A stretch of 15,764 bases of DNA from positions 1,228 to 16,991 of the forward strand of contig DKEN01000106.1 in the NCBI GenBank assembly GCA_002452515.1, written 5' to 3'. The notes below the pieces were generated by a model. The model was not told the origin of the DNA, made no database searches, and saw only the letters and a program-made list of their open reading frames with translations. Source of the stretch: Spartobacteria bacterium UBA6821. GTDB taxonomy: Bacteria > Verrucomicrobiota > Verrucomicrobiia > Chthoniobacterales > UBA6821. Positions 1 through 7,918 of this stretch are shown in pieces; positions within the stretch are counted from its first letter, which is position 1; each line of letters opens with the position of its first letter. The translations under genes and the position numbers were made by a program.

Positions 1-3000
1 CCTGAGAGGATGCACGGGAGGTTCGCGGAGAAATTTTCCGGTCAGGGAGCGGGGGTTCGCCATGACTTCGTCGATCGTGCCCATCGCGGTGATCTCTCCG
101 CCGTGCGAACCGGCTTTCGGTCCCAGATCGATGATGCAGGCTGCACGGCGCATGGTTTCCTCGTCATGCTCGACGATGAGGAGGGAATTTCCCTGATCGG
201 CAAGTTCCTCGAGGGCGTCCAGAAGGCGCGTGTTGTCACGGGGGTGAAGTCCGATGGTCGGCTCGTCCAGCACATAAAGCACGCCACGCAGATTGGAACC
301 GAGCTGCGCAGCCAGGCGGATGCGCTGCGATTCACCACCGCTGAGTGTTTTTGCCGAACGACTGAGTTCCAGGTAGTCAAGACCGACGCGTCCGAGAAAT
401 TTCAACCGCTGGTTGAGTTCCGGCAGAATGTTTTGGGCGAGCGCGGCATCACGGCCCTGAAACTTCCATTTCGAGAGCAAGGCCAGGGCATCGACTGCGG
501 AAAGAGAAGAGAAGGAGGCGATGCTTTCCTTTTCGATCTTCACCGAGCAGGCCACCGGATTGAGGCGCTCCCCCTGACAGACGGGGCAGGGGCGGGTTTC
601 ACCCTCCTCGCGGTTTTCAAACGATTTTTCGGCGGCAAGATCGGCCTCAAGCTGGGAATCAAAATCCTTGGCGGAGGGAATCTCGGTCCATACTTCGCCG
701 AAACCACGGCAGTGTTCGCACCAGCCGTGGGGGGAGTTGAAGGAAAAGAGTCGCGGATCAAGTTCCTCAAAGGAGCGTCCGCAGTCCGGGCAGTTCATCT
801 CGGAACTGAGGATCCGGAATTCCTCTTGGGGCGGTGCTGTGACCTTGGCCGGTTTGCTCTTTTTGGTGCTCTTCGATGGTTTTGCTTTCATCGGCTTGTC
901 AGCCATCAGGATACGCGCCTTGGCCGTTCCTTTGCCGATTTCGAGGGCCTGTTTGGCGAGATCGAGGACTCCCTTGGCTGCATCCTTTTCCAGCGTGCCG
1001 ACGAGCACATCAATGAAGTGTTCCTTGAAGCGCTCCAGAGGCTGGAACTCGGAGATTTCAACCATCTCTCCATCCACAAACAAGGTCGAATATCCATGGT
1101 CGCCGGCCCATCGTGCGACGTCGGTGTGATACCCCTTGCGTCCCCGCACCAGAGGGGCGAAGACCTGCACGGCACCGGTTTTAGACATCGTTTCCAATTC
1201 CGCGGCCACGGCGGTGAGGGAGCTTTTCTGCACCGCGACATGACAGTCTGGGCAATGTTGTATTCCCAGTTTGGCAAAAAGAAGACGGAGAAACTGATGG
1301 ATCTCGGTGACCGTGGCCACGGTGGATTTCCCTCCGCCCCGGGTGATCCGTTGTTCGATTGCAACGCTGGGAGGGAGTCCGTCGATCCTGTCTACATCGG
1401 GTTTTTCCAACTGATCGACAAACTGACGAGCATATGGGGACATGCTGTCGAGAAAGCGGCGCTGGCCTTCTGCAAAGAGGATGTCAAAGGCGAGGGTTGA
1501 TTTACCACTCCCGCTCAGGCCCGTCACCACAACCATCTCATTGCGGGGAATATCGAGGGAAATGTTCTTGAGATTGTGTTCCCTTGCTCCCCGGATCTCG
1601 ATGGAACGAGATGCGGGAATGATCGGCTTGGGGAGGGAGTTTTCCAAGCGGAGCGGCGGACGACCGGCGAGGACTTCACGGAGATAGCGTCCGGTGTGGG
1701 AGGCCTCCACTCCGGCAATGTCTTCAGGAGTTCCAGCCGCGACAAGTTTTCCTCCCTCATCACCCGCTTCCGGACCGATGTCGATGACCCAGTCGGCGGT
1801 CTTGATGACATCCAGATTATGCTCGATGACGACGATACTGTTACCGTCAGCGACAAGGCGTTCAAAGGCCTTGAGCAGGATCGCCACATCATCGATGTGG
1901 AGTCCGGTGGTCGGCTCGTCAAAAATGAGCAGCGCCCCTCCCGGCTCGTGTCCTGCGAGACGGGCCGCAAGCTTGAGTCGCTGGGATTCACCGCCGCTCA
2001 GCACATTCAGGGGTTGGCCCAGCTTGAGATAATCGAGTCCGACTTCGGCAAGAAGCTGGAGCGGCGTGCAAATAGCGGCGGACTTCATCCCCTCCTTGAA
2101 AAACTCGATCGCCTCGCGGGCGGTCATTTCCAGAATGTCATGGATGGATTTGCCGCGATGCAGAATGGCAAGGACTCGCTCCTGATAACGGCGGCCTTCG
2201 CATTCCGGGCAACGGAGGAAGAGATCGCTCAAGAACTGCATCTCGACCTTTTCGTAGCCGAGTCCGGAGCATCGGTCGCAGCGTCCCTGGCCAGAATTGA
2301 AGGAAAATGCGGAAGGGCTCATTCCCGCCGCAATGGCGGCATCCTCCATCCCAAAAAGTTCCCGGATCGAGTCAAAGACCCCGAGATAGACGGCGGGCGT
2401 CGATCGCGGTGTGCGGGCGATGGGTGACTGGTCCACCATCACGACATCCGTGAGTTCATCTCCGCCTTTGAGCGAGTGACAGCGACCCGCAGCCTCTCCC
2501 TCCTCCGCCGTGGCGGAAGTCAGGTTGCGGTAGAGGACATCTCGGACAAGGGAGCTTTTACCAGAGCCAGAAACACCGGTGACGCAGCAAAAAACTCCAA
2601 GGGGAATCCGCACATCGATCCGGTCAAGGTTATGATGGCGGATGTTCTTGATCTCGATCCACTGCTCCGGCGTGACACGCTGTTTCGGGACTGGAATGGA
2701 CTTGTCGCCGCGGAGGTAGGCGGCGGTGAGGGAGTCTTTGGAGGAGGCGAGAGCCGAGAGTGGTCCCGAGAACATCAAGGCACCGCCCTCCTGTCCCCGT
2801 CCGGGGCCAAGATCAACGATGTGGTCAGCAGAGCGGATCACGGCTTCCTCGTGCTCGACGACCAGAAGGGTGTTTCCCTTGTCGCGCAGGGCGCGCATGA
2901 TTTCGAGCAGCTTGCCGACATCGCGGGGATGCAGTCCGACACTCGGTTCGTCCATGACGAAGAGGGTATTGACGAGCGAGGCACCGAGGCAGGTGGTCAG

Positions 3001-4506
3001 GTTGACCCTCTCGATCTCGCCGCCGCTGAGGGTCTTGGTGGCGCGGTCCAGGGTGAGGTAGCCTAGACCGACCGATTCGAGATAGCCGAGTCGGGAGGTA
3101 ATCTGGTCGCGCAGCATCAATGCACCGGCGTTCTCTGCAGGTATTGGAAATTCCACCAGCAAAGGCGTGAGGCGGGATACTGGTGTGGAGGCGATCTCCG
3201 GCAGCGTCAGCGGGTGGGCGAGTGGAAGACGATAGTTGAGCGTCTCGGGTTGGAAACGTCCGCCATGGCAGACATCGCATGCCTTGTAGGTGCGGTAGCG
3301 GCTCAGAAAGACGCGGATGTGCATCTTGTAGGTGCGTTTTTCCATCCACTGGAAAAATCCATCCACGCCATACCAGCGGTTGTTCTGCCAGAGTTCCTCG
3401 CCGGAGAGATCGGCTCCCTTTTCCCCCTCGATCACGAATTTCTGATCAGCTTCGGGAAGTTCTTCAAAAGGAAGGTGGACGTCGATGTCCTGCATCGCGC
3501 AGGCACGGAGAAGATCGCGCTGACATTCCCGGGACTGACCGCTCTGGAATGGCTTCACCACGCCGCCAGCGATGCTCAAGGAGCGGTCCGGCATGATCCG
3601 TTCGTAGTCGAGTCCGATCACACGTCCGAATCCCCGACACTCGGGGCAGGCACCCAGGGGATTGTTAAAACTAAAAAGTCCGGGAGAGGGCGGGCGGATA
3701 TCGGCATTGCAATGGGCGCAGTGCCATCCGGAAGAGTGGGGAAAACGTTCTCCTGACTCGGGGTCGATCAGGGTGACCCGTTCCTTGCCGAGACGCAGCG
3801 CCGCCTCGATCGCTTCAGTGAGGCGTCCTCGTTCGGCTGCGGTGATTTCCAGACGATCCTGAATGACCTCCACGATGGGCGGAAGCTCCGTGAAGGAGGC
3901 CGGTTCATCGGTTCTGTGGGTGCTTCCTCCGATCCAGATCCGGAGATAACCCTGTTCCTGCAGGAAGGTGAAAAAATCAGAAGGGCTGCGAGGCGGTGGT
4001 TCTACACCCTCTTCATTTGGTTCCGATCGGGTGGTGACTGGAAAGGTGACCAGGAGTCGTCTGCCCTCCAGTGAACCAAGTAGGGAGGAGACGATGGACT
4101 CGGAGGATTCGGGTGCTACCGGACGATGACATTCCGGACAGGAGGCTGTGGCGACCCGCGCCATCAGAAGCTTCAGATAGTCATTGATCTCGGTGATCGT
4201 GCCGACCGTGGAGCGGGTCGTCTTGACGCTGTTGCTCTGCTCAATGGCGATGGCCGGAGGAATTCCCTCGATCGATCGGGCCTGGGGTTTGTCCATCCGG
4301 TCGAGGAACTGCCGGGTGTACGGACTGAATGTCTCGACATAACGCCGCTGCCCCTCGGCGTAGATCGTGTCAAACGCGAGGCTGGATTTTCCCGAACCGC
4401 TTGGTCCGGTGACTACGATCAGCGATCCAGTCGGAAGATCGAGATCGATGCCTTTGAGATTATTCTGAGTAACGCCCTGAAGGCGAATGCTTGGGGAATC
4501 GGGCAC
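1..4506 (-). CDS. uvrA: UvrA excinuclease subunit, tandem-duplicated form (partial, C-terminus beyond left edge)
   Basis: UvrA is the damage-sensing ATPase of nucleotide excision repair; it loads UvrB onto distorted DNA. The minus-strand frame stays open from a GTG at 4506 to the left edge, 1502 codons. Copy 1 is complete: Walker A with Lys40, a CxxC-X20-CxxC zinc module in the 3690-3760 region, LSGGE at residues 493-497, then second-half Walker A with Lys650, a second CxxC-X19-CxxC zinc module and a second LSGGE. A new copy begins with Walker A Lys1002, followed by its own zinc module and signature region; its second half lies outside. Ordinary UvrA is about 940 residues, so this is a tandem fusion as known in Chlamydiae. 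Copy 2 has a Lys-rich insertion near residues 1200-1225. The GTG start is the first start codon after in-frame stops (TGA triplets near 4570); no Shine-Dalgarno is seen. It lies 44 bases after the HU-like gene. Confidence 0.95.
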   Translation of the reverse strand, partial: MPDSPSIRLQGVTQNNLKGIDLDLPTGSLIVVTGPSGSGKSSLAFDTIYAEGQRRYVETFSPYTRQFLDRMDKPQARSIEGIPPAIAIEQSNSVKTTRSTVGTITEINDYLKLLMARVATASCPECHRPVAPESSESIVSSLLGSLEGRRLLVTFPVTTRSEPNEEGVEPPPRSPSDFFTFLQEQGYLRIWIGGSTHRTDEPASFTELPPIVEVIQDRLEITAAERGRLTEAIEAALRLGKERVTLIDPESGERFPHSSGWHCAHCNADIRPPSPGLFSFNNPLGACPECRGFGRVIGLDYERIMPDRSLSIAGGVVKPFQSGQSRECQRDLLRACAMQDIDVHLPFEELPEADQKFVIEGEKGADLSGEELWQNNRWYGVDGFFQWMEKRTYKMHIRVFLSRYRTYKACDVCHGGRFQPETLNYRLPLAHPLTLPEIASTPVSRLTPLLVEFPIPAENAGALMLRDQITSRLGYLESVGLGYLTLDRATKTLSGGEIERVNLTTCLGASLVNTLFVMDEPSVGLHPRDVGKLLEIMRALRDKGNTLLVVEHEEAVIRSADHIVDLGPGRGQEGGALMFSGPLSALASSKDSLTAAYLRGDKSIPVPKQRVTPEQWIEIKNIRHHNLDRIDVRIPLGVFCCVTGVSGSGKSSLVRDVLYRNLTSATAEEGEAAGRCHSLKGGDELTDVVMVDQSPIARTPRSTPAVYLGVFDSIRELFGMEDAAIAAGMSPSAFSFNSGQGRCDRCSGLGYEKVEMQFLSDLFLRCPECEGRRYQERVLAILHRGKSIHDILEMTAREAIEFFKEGMKSAAICTPLQLLAEVGLDYLKLGQPLNVLSGGESQRLKLAARLAGHEPGGALLIFDEPTTGLHIDDVAILLKAFERLVADGNSIVVIEHNLDVIKTADWVIDIGPEAGDEGGKLVAAGTPEDIAGVEASHTGRYLREVLAGRPPLRLENSLPKPIIPASRSIEIRGAREHNLKNISLDIPRNEMVVVTGLSGSGKSTLAFDILFAEGQRRFLDSMSPYARQFVDQLEKPDVDRIDGLPPSVAIEQRITRGGGKSTVATVTEIHQFLRLLFAKLGIQHCPDCHVAVQKSSLTAVAAELETMSKTGAVQVFAPLVRGRKGYHTDVARWAGDHGYSTLFVDGEMVEISEFQPLERFKEHFIDVLVGTLEKDAAKGVLDLAKQALEIGKGTAKARILMADKPMKAKPSKSTKKSKPAKVTAPPQEEFRILSSEMNCPDCGRSFEELDPRLFSFNSPHGWCEHCRGFGEVWTEIPSAKDFDSQLEADLAAEKSFENREEGETRPCPVCQGERLNPVACSVKIEKESIASFSSLSAVDALALLSKWKFQGRDAALAQNILPELNQRLKFLGRVGLDYLELSRSAKTLSGGESQRIRLAAQLGSNLRGVLYVLDEPTIGLHPRDNTRLLDALEELADQGNSLLIVEHDEETMRRAACIIDLGPKAGSHGGEITAMGTIDEVMANPRSLTGKFLREPPVHPLR

Positions 4507-4543
4507 CTGAGGGGAGGGACGAAGGGGAGCGTGGTGAGGAGAC

Positions 4544-4558
4544 CGGAGTGTTACTCCG
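4544..4558 (-). other. Short perfect hairpin over the HU stop codon
   Basis: CGGAGT and ACTCCG form a perfect 6-bp stem around a 3-base loop. The stem and loop include the TAA stop of the HU-like gene and sit 38 bases before the uvrA GTG. No T-run follows, so it is not an intrinsic terminator. It could modulate translation or stability between the two genes, or be chance. Confidence 0.3.
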
Positions 4559-4886
4559 AGGCTTCATCATCAGCCGAGACTGCTTTCAGCTCATCCGTGC
4601 GAAGGAGAACGCGTTGGCGCATGATTTTGCCAGCCTTGAATTTCACCGTAGCCCGGGAAGGGATCGGCACATCGACATCGGGCTGGTTGGGATTCCTGCC
4701 GACACGGGAACGGGTGAGCCGGACTTCAAAAACGCCGAAATTGCGCAGCTCAACATTCTCTCCCTTGGCTAGCGCATCGGTGATATGATCGAGCGTTCGC
4801 TGGATGACATTGAAGACATCGCTTTGAATAAGTCCGGTTTCATTGCTGATGGCAATGACCAGGTCGCGTTTGGTGAGGTTGGCCAT
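4551..4886 (-). CDS. HU/IHF-family nucleoid-associated DNA-binding protein
   Basis: A small histone-like protein that bends DNA as a dimer; family members organise the nucleoid and assist replication, recombination and repair. The 111-residue product has the family's N-terminal helices (MANLTKRDLVIAI), the conserved NFGVFEV strand at residues 49-55, GRNP at 63-66 with the proline at the tip of the DNA-intercalating arm, and VKFKAGKIMR before the last helix. It is about 15-20 residues longer than typical HU because of a short acidic tail (residues 98-111, ending DDEASE). Sequence alone does not separate HU from IHF subunits. It lies upstream of and co-directional with uvrA (44-base gap), which suggests a shared transcript. 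No Shine-Dalgarno precedes the ATG. Confidence 0.93.
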   Translation of the reverse strand: MANLTKRDLVIAISNETGLIQSDVFNVIQRTLDHITDALAKGENVELRNFGVFEVRLTRSRVGRNPNQPDVDVPIPSRATVKFKAGKIMRQRVLLRTDELKAVSADDEASE

Positions 4887-5012
4887 AGTTAAAAGGATGA
4901 GAGGAGAAGTTTGGTTTCTCTGTAAAGGGGGCCAGAAACAACTGGTTTGTCCTACACTACAAAAGAAGGGGATGCAAGCTCTCTCGGTGAAAAGAAATCG
5001 CGAGCCAACGAT

Positions 5013-6719
5013 CTAGAGTCGTCCATGACGGGTGACGGCATCACGCCACCAGAGAAGTTGGGACTTGTGATGGGAATTCCAGTCCTGAACGGGATCCTCG
5101 ATCCGGGCGGTCCAGTTAGCCGAGCCGACAGCCCCAGGAACATTGAATCGCTGGTCGGAACCGAAGAGATCGGTGATCATCGGAATGACAATCCAGGAGT
5201 TGCTGGCAAGCAGTCCCTCCAGCAGAACCCGGTGCACTTCCCCCTCGAACGGGGTGGCCGGGTCGATGTCGGGCCGATTGGCGAATGTCAACAACTCCGA
5301 GAGGATCTTCCGGCATCCCGCCGCCTCTTCACCTCCGTGCGAAAGTCCTGCCTGCCATTCCTTCCACTGGGTGATGAGCGGGGCATGGTCATGAGTGGCG
5401 TAGGTGGTCACGGAGATCCTGTCGTAACTGGTTCCGGGTTGCATGGAAAAATCCGGCAGACGTTCCCACATGGGGATTTTGAATCCCGGCAGGCCCATGC
5501 GCGCCATGACAGGTCGGACATAGGGGGAGACCTGACCCAGATCCTCGGCGATCAGGCGGTGATTGCCGATTTCGGCATCCAGAACGCCGAGCAACACCTC
5601 GCCGTGGCGTTCGTTATGGGCGCTGTTTTCAGGAGTGGAATCATCGCAGTCAATAAAGCCCGGGAGCAGGCCTCCCGTCTTTGCGGCGGCCTCTTCGGGC
5701 GAGAGATCGATGAATTCCTGATTCTGCTGGGGAGGCCAGGGGAAACTGTAGATGCGGAAAAATCCGAGTGCATGATCGACCCGGAGCATGTGAAAGACGC
5801 TGCGAAGAACGCGGAGTCGTCGCCGCCACCAGATAAAATTGTTCCTGGCCATGACTTCCCATCGGTAGAGTGGAAAGCCCCAGTTTTGCCCCCATTGCTC
5901 GGTGAAGGGATCGCTCTTGAAGACCTTTTCGGCAGGAGCGCCACAGGAACGATGGGCATCAAATTCTCCCGGAGAGGCGAAGATGTCAGCCCCCCCCGCC
6001 GCAACTCCGACGGGAACATCGCCGATGAGGGCGACACCAAGGGTTCCTGCCAGATCGGCAACAGCGGACCACTGGGAAAAGGCGACCCATTGGACAAAGG
6101 CGAAAAAGCCCCTGCGTTCCTCGATTTCGGCCTTCTCCTTTGCGGAGAGGGTGGTGAGCCAGTTGCGGGCGAGTGCGGCGCAGCGGTGTTCCGCAGGCCA
6201 ATCGGCGAGGTTCTCGTTCCCCTGATGCCGTTCCAGGAGAGCGCGGTAGAGGGTGTAATCCGCCAGCCAGTTGGCGTGCAGTTCAAGAAAATGGGTGAAG
6301 AGCTTGGATCTCCCGCTCCGGCCATCACCCTGCTGGAAGCGTTTCCAGGCGGCTTCGAGCAATTCGCGCTTGAGGTTCTTCACGCCGGCATAATCCACAG
6401 GACCACTGCGCAGGGCGCTCAGATCATGGCGTTCCGTGATCACACGGTAGTCGCCCGGTGTCAGTTCGGGCAGCCACGAGGGGTGCGTCGTGATGGTGGA
6501 GGGATCCAGAGCAAAGGCGCTCAGGACATTGTAGGGACTATGATCGCCACCGGTTTCGTTCACGGGAAGAATTTGAACCGCGCGAAACCCGTTCCCCGCA
6601 GCCCATTCGATCACTTCGGAGAGGGACTCCGTATCCCCGATCCCGAGATCATGCCGTCCCCTCAGCGCAAAGAGGGGCACCAGCACTCCGGCTATTTTCT
6701 TTTTAGGGTCGAGATTCAT
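5013..6719 (-). CDS. malQ: 4-alpha-glucanotransferase (amylomaltase, GH77)
   Basis: The enzyme transfers alpha-1,4-glucan segments between maltodextrins or glycogen in cytoplasmic storage-polysaccharide metabolism. With the ATG at 6719 the product is 568 residues, close to compact bacterial GH77 enzymes. The catalytic triad is visible: nucleophile Asp315 in LRVDHALGFF, acid/base Glu392 in LIAEDLG, and transition-state Asp444 in YATHDHAPL. Near the N-terminus are the family-typical GVLVPLFALRG and the LGIGD segment; near the C-terminus are RFNVPG and NWTAR (about 524-539). The frame stays open upstream to an ATG at 6851, but that would overlap the divergent hydrolase gene and add a non-conserved Arg/Cys-rich leader, so 6719 is preferred. 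No other glycogen or maltose gene is in view. Confidence 0.93.
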   Translation of the reverse strand: MNLDPKKKIAGVLVPLFALRGRHDLGIGDTESLSEVIEWAAGNGFRAVQILPVNETGGDHSPYNVLSAFALDPSTITTHPSWLPELTPGDYRVITERHDLSALRSGPVDYAGVKNLKRELLEAAWKRFQQGDGRSGRSKLFTHFLELHANWLADYTLYRALLERHQGNENLADWPAEHRCAALARNWLTTLSAKEKAEIEERRGFFAFVQWVAFSQWSAVADLAGTLGVALIGDVPVGVAAGGADIFASPGEFDAHRSCGAPAEKVFKSDPFTEQWGQNWGFPLYRWEVMARNNFIWWRRRLRVLRSVFHMLRVDHALGFFRIYSFPWPPQQNQEFIDLSPEEAAAKTGGLLPGFIDCDDSTPENSAHNERHGEVLLGVLDAEIGNHRLIAEDLGQVSPYVRPVMARMGLPGFKIPMWERLPDFSMQPGTSYDRISVTTYATHDHAPLITQWKEWQAGLSHGGEEAAGCRKILSELLTFANRPDIDPATPFEGEVHRVLLEGLLASNSWIVIPMITDLFGSDQRFNVPGAVGSANWTARIEDPVQDWNSHHKSQLLWWRDAVTRHGRL

Positions 6720-6803
6720 GGCGGAAGTTCTGAACTGGAGCGAGAGTGAATCTGTTGCACGCCAGGAGCAAGGCAGATTGCATGGGTGCCGGTGCTTTCT
6801 GGC

Positions 6804-6832
6804 TTGGCGTGAAAGGGTGATCCGACCATAAC
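6804..6832 (+). promoter_or_regulatory. Candidate sigma70-type promoter for the UPF0173 hydrolase
   Basis: TTGGCG at 6804-6809 (4 of 6 matches to TTGACA), a 17-base spacer, and CATAAC at 6827-6832 (4 of 6 to TATAAT). The expected transcription start, about 6838-6841, falls on or next to the ATG at 6841, so the mRNA would be nearly leaderless. It lies in the 121-base divergent region between malQ and the hydrolase. This is a pattern match only. Confidence 0.35.
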
Positions 6833-6840
6833 AACAAGCC

Positions 6841-7521
6841 ATGGACATCACCTACTACGGTCACGCCTGCTTTTCGGTTCGTGTCGCGGGCAAGACATTG
6901 CTTTTTGACCCCTTTATCACGCCCAATCCCCTTGCAGAATCAGTCGATGTCACCGCCATCAAACCTGATTACATCCTGCTCTCGCACGGCCATGCCGATC
7001 ATGTTGCCGATGTCGAGAAGATCGCCCTGCAGAGCGGGGCGCGGCTGATCGGTAATTTCGAGGTGATCCAGTGGTTCTCCGCGCAGGGGCTGACAAACGC
7101 CCACTCGATGAATTCGGGGGGGTCGTTTCTCTTCGATTTCGGACGGGTGACCTACACCCCGGCGATCCATTCCAGCAGCATGCCCGACGGCAGCTATGGG
7201 GGACAGCCGGGAGGATTCCTCGTGGAGACGGATGAGGGTGCCTTCTACTACAGCGGAGACACCGCGCTGACCCATGACATGAAGTTGGTTGCGGTGGCGG
7301 GGAGGCTCCGTTTCGCGGCTCTCTGTCTGGGGGATAATTTCACCATGGGGGTGGAGGACGCTGTCACGGCCGCCGAATGGCTCGGGTGTAAGGAGATCTT
7401 AGGAGTGCATTACGACACATTTCCTCCGATCGTCATTGATCATGAAGCTGCCAAGGAGGCATTCCTCAAGAAGGGAAAAAAGCTCCATCTGCTTGCTCCA
7501 GGAGACGTTTGCCAGCTGTGA
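6841..7521 (+). CDS. UPF0173 family metal-dependent hydrolase (metallo-beta-lactamase fold)
   Basis: A 226-residue cytoplasmic protein of the metallo-beta-lactamase fold. The dinuclear metal site is readable: HGHADH at residues 49-54, His110 (PAIHSSS), Asp140 (YYSGDTAL) and His190 (LGVHYDTFP). The N-terminus MDITYYGHACF, the LLFDPFITPNP segment and the closing LLAPGD segment match the UPF0173 group (YtkL-like proteins), whose members are about 225-230 residues. The physiological substrate is not known for the family, so none is assigned. It is divergent from malQ and 397 bases upstream of rho, with no obvious partner. The ATG has no Shine-Dalgarno. Confidence 0.92.
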   Translation: MDITYYGHACFSVRVAGKTLLFDPFITPNPLAESVDVTAIKPDYILLSHGHADHVADVEKIALQSGARLIGNFEVIQWFSAQGLTNAHSMNSGGSFLFDFGRVTYTPAIHSSSMPDGSYGGQPGGFLVETDEGAFYYSGDTALTHDMKLVAVAGRLRFAALCLGDNFTMGVEDAVTAAEWLGCKEILGVHYDTFPPIVIDHEAAKEAFLKKGKKLHLLAPGDVCQL

Positions 7522-7578
7522 TGTTTCCGTTGGTTAAAAGAGTTTCCCTGGAGCGCTTACGAAATAGGCGTTGACATC

Positions 7579-7742
7579 GTGCGGGGCTGTGATTTGCTTT
7601 GGTGCAGGTTTTGGCCTTCTAGGATCTCTCCCGTTTTGGTTGTTGGAGAGCTAAGCAGTCCCGGCATCCCGGTCTTCGAGATCCTTGCAACCAACTGAAG
7701 CACTAGTTACAGCCGCAACTGCAATCACAATCCGCAGCGCAC
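7579..7742 (+). ncRNA. Candidate structured RNA, about 164 nt, rod-shaped (6S-like architecture, unproven)
   Basis: Four pairs of arms nest in order: GTGCG 7579-7583 with CGCAC 7738-7742; TGTGATT 7588-7594 with AATCACA 7723-7729; TTGGTGC 7599-7605 with GCACTAG 7700-7706 (two wobbles); GGATCTC 7622-7628 with GAGATCC 7678-7684. A roughly 15/16-base internal region (7606-7621 and 7685-7699) sits between the third and fourth helices, so the outline is terminal stem, bubble, apical stem, as in 6S RNA. I see no decisive 6S sequence signature. A competing hairpin, CTCTCC 7626-7631 with GGAGAG 7645-7650, and TTGGTTG 7636-7642 with CAACCAA 7688-7694 would exclude the apical helix. Single 7-bp matches are expected by chance at this length; only the nesting is suggestive. 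It could instead be part of the rho leader. Confidence 0.28.
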
Positions 7743-7836
7743 CCATTCATCAGGAATAGCACCGTTGTTGTCTGATAGGCCGGAGTTCTTCTAGAGAAAC
7801 CCGGGATCTTCTGACAGGTCGCCCCTTTAATTTTCA

Positions 7837-7869
7837 GGGAAGCCTCATCGCACGATGAGCCTCCTTCCC
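7837..7869 (+). promoter_or_regulatory. Strong hairpin in the rho upstream region
   Basis: GGGAAG 7837-7842 pairs with CTTCCC 7864-7869, and CTCATC 7844-7849 pairs with GATGAG 7854-7859, around a GCAC tetraloop, with a 1/4-base internal loop. It ends 49 bases before the rho ATG. No T-run follows on either strand, so it does not look like an intrinsic terminator. A role in rho leader control is an inference; rho genes in several bacteria are autoregulated through their leaders. Confidence 0.4.
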
Positions 7870-7918
7870 AAGACAGATTTACTCCCATCCATTTTTTGAC
7901 ATCTTACATTTTTCATCC

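Larger units (their letters stand above)
7522..7918. other. 397-base intergenic region upstream of rho
   Basis: No convincing protein gene lies here. It holds a perfect TTGACA hexamer at 7571-7576, but 17 bases downstream there is only TTGCTT, so it is not a clear promoter. It also holds nested complementary arms between 7579 and 7742 and a strong hairpin at 7837-7869, both listed separately. The last 50 bases before rho are pyrimidine-rich and lack a ribosome binding site. A TTAAAA (about 7535) to TACGAA (about 7559) pair is a weak promoter alternative. Confidence 0.6.

Noticed and set aside
10..1500. Long plus-strand open frame opposite uvrA
   Set aside because: It is the complement of the UvrA frame, whose Walker and zinc motifs are unambiguous; the plus-strand translation matches no recognisable family.
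4947..6749. 600-codon plus-strand open frame opposite malQ
   Set aside because: The minus strand encodes GH77 with all three catalytic residues; the plus frame is a high-GC shadow.
6720..6851. Upstream ATG extending MalQ by 44 residues
   Set aside because: It would overlap the divergent hydrolase start and its promoter, and the added residues are not GH77-like.
7571..7599. Perfect -35 hexamer TTGACA as a promoter
   Set aside because: At 16-18 bases downstream only TTGCTT-like sequence is found, a poor -10; not called as a promoter.
7622..7684. tRNA-like segment: 7-bp GGATCTC/GAGATCC ends and a TTCGAGA stretch
   Set aside because: Only 63 bases, no valid T-stem around TTCGA, no anticodon arm and no CCA; the resemblance is coincidental.
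7896..7918. TTGACA just before rho as the rho promoter
   Set aside because: Its -10 would fall on or beyond the ATG at 7919, inside the coding region.
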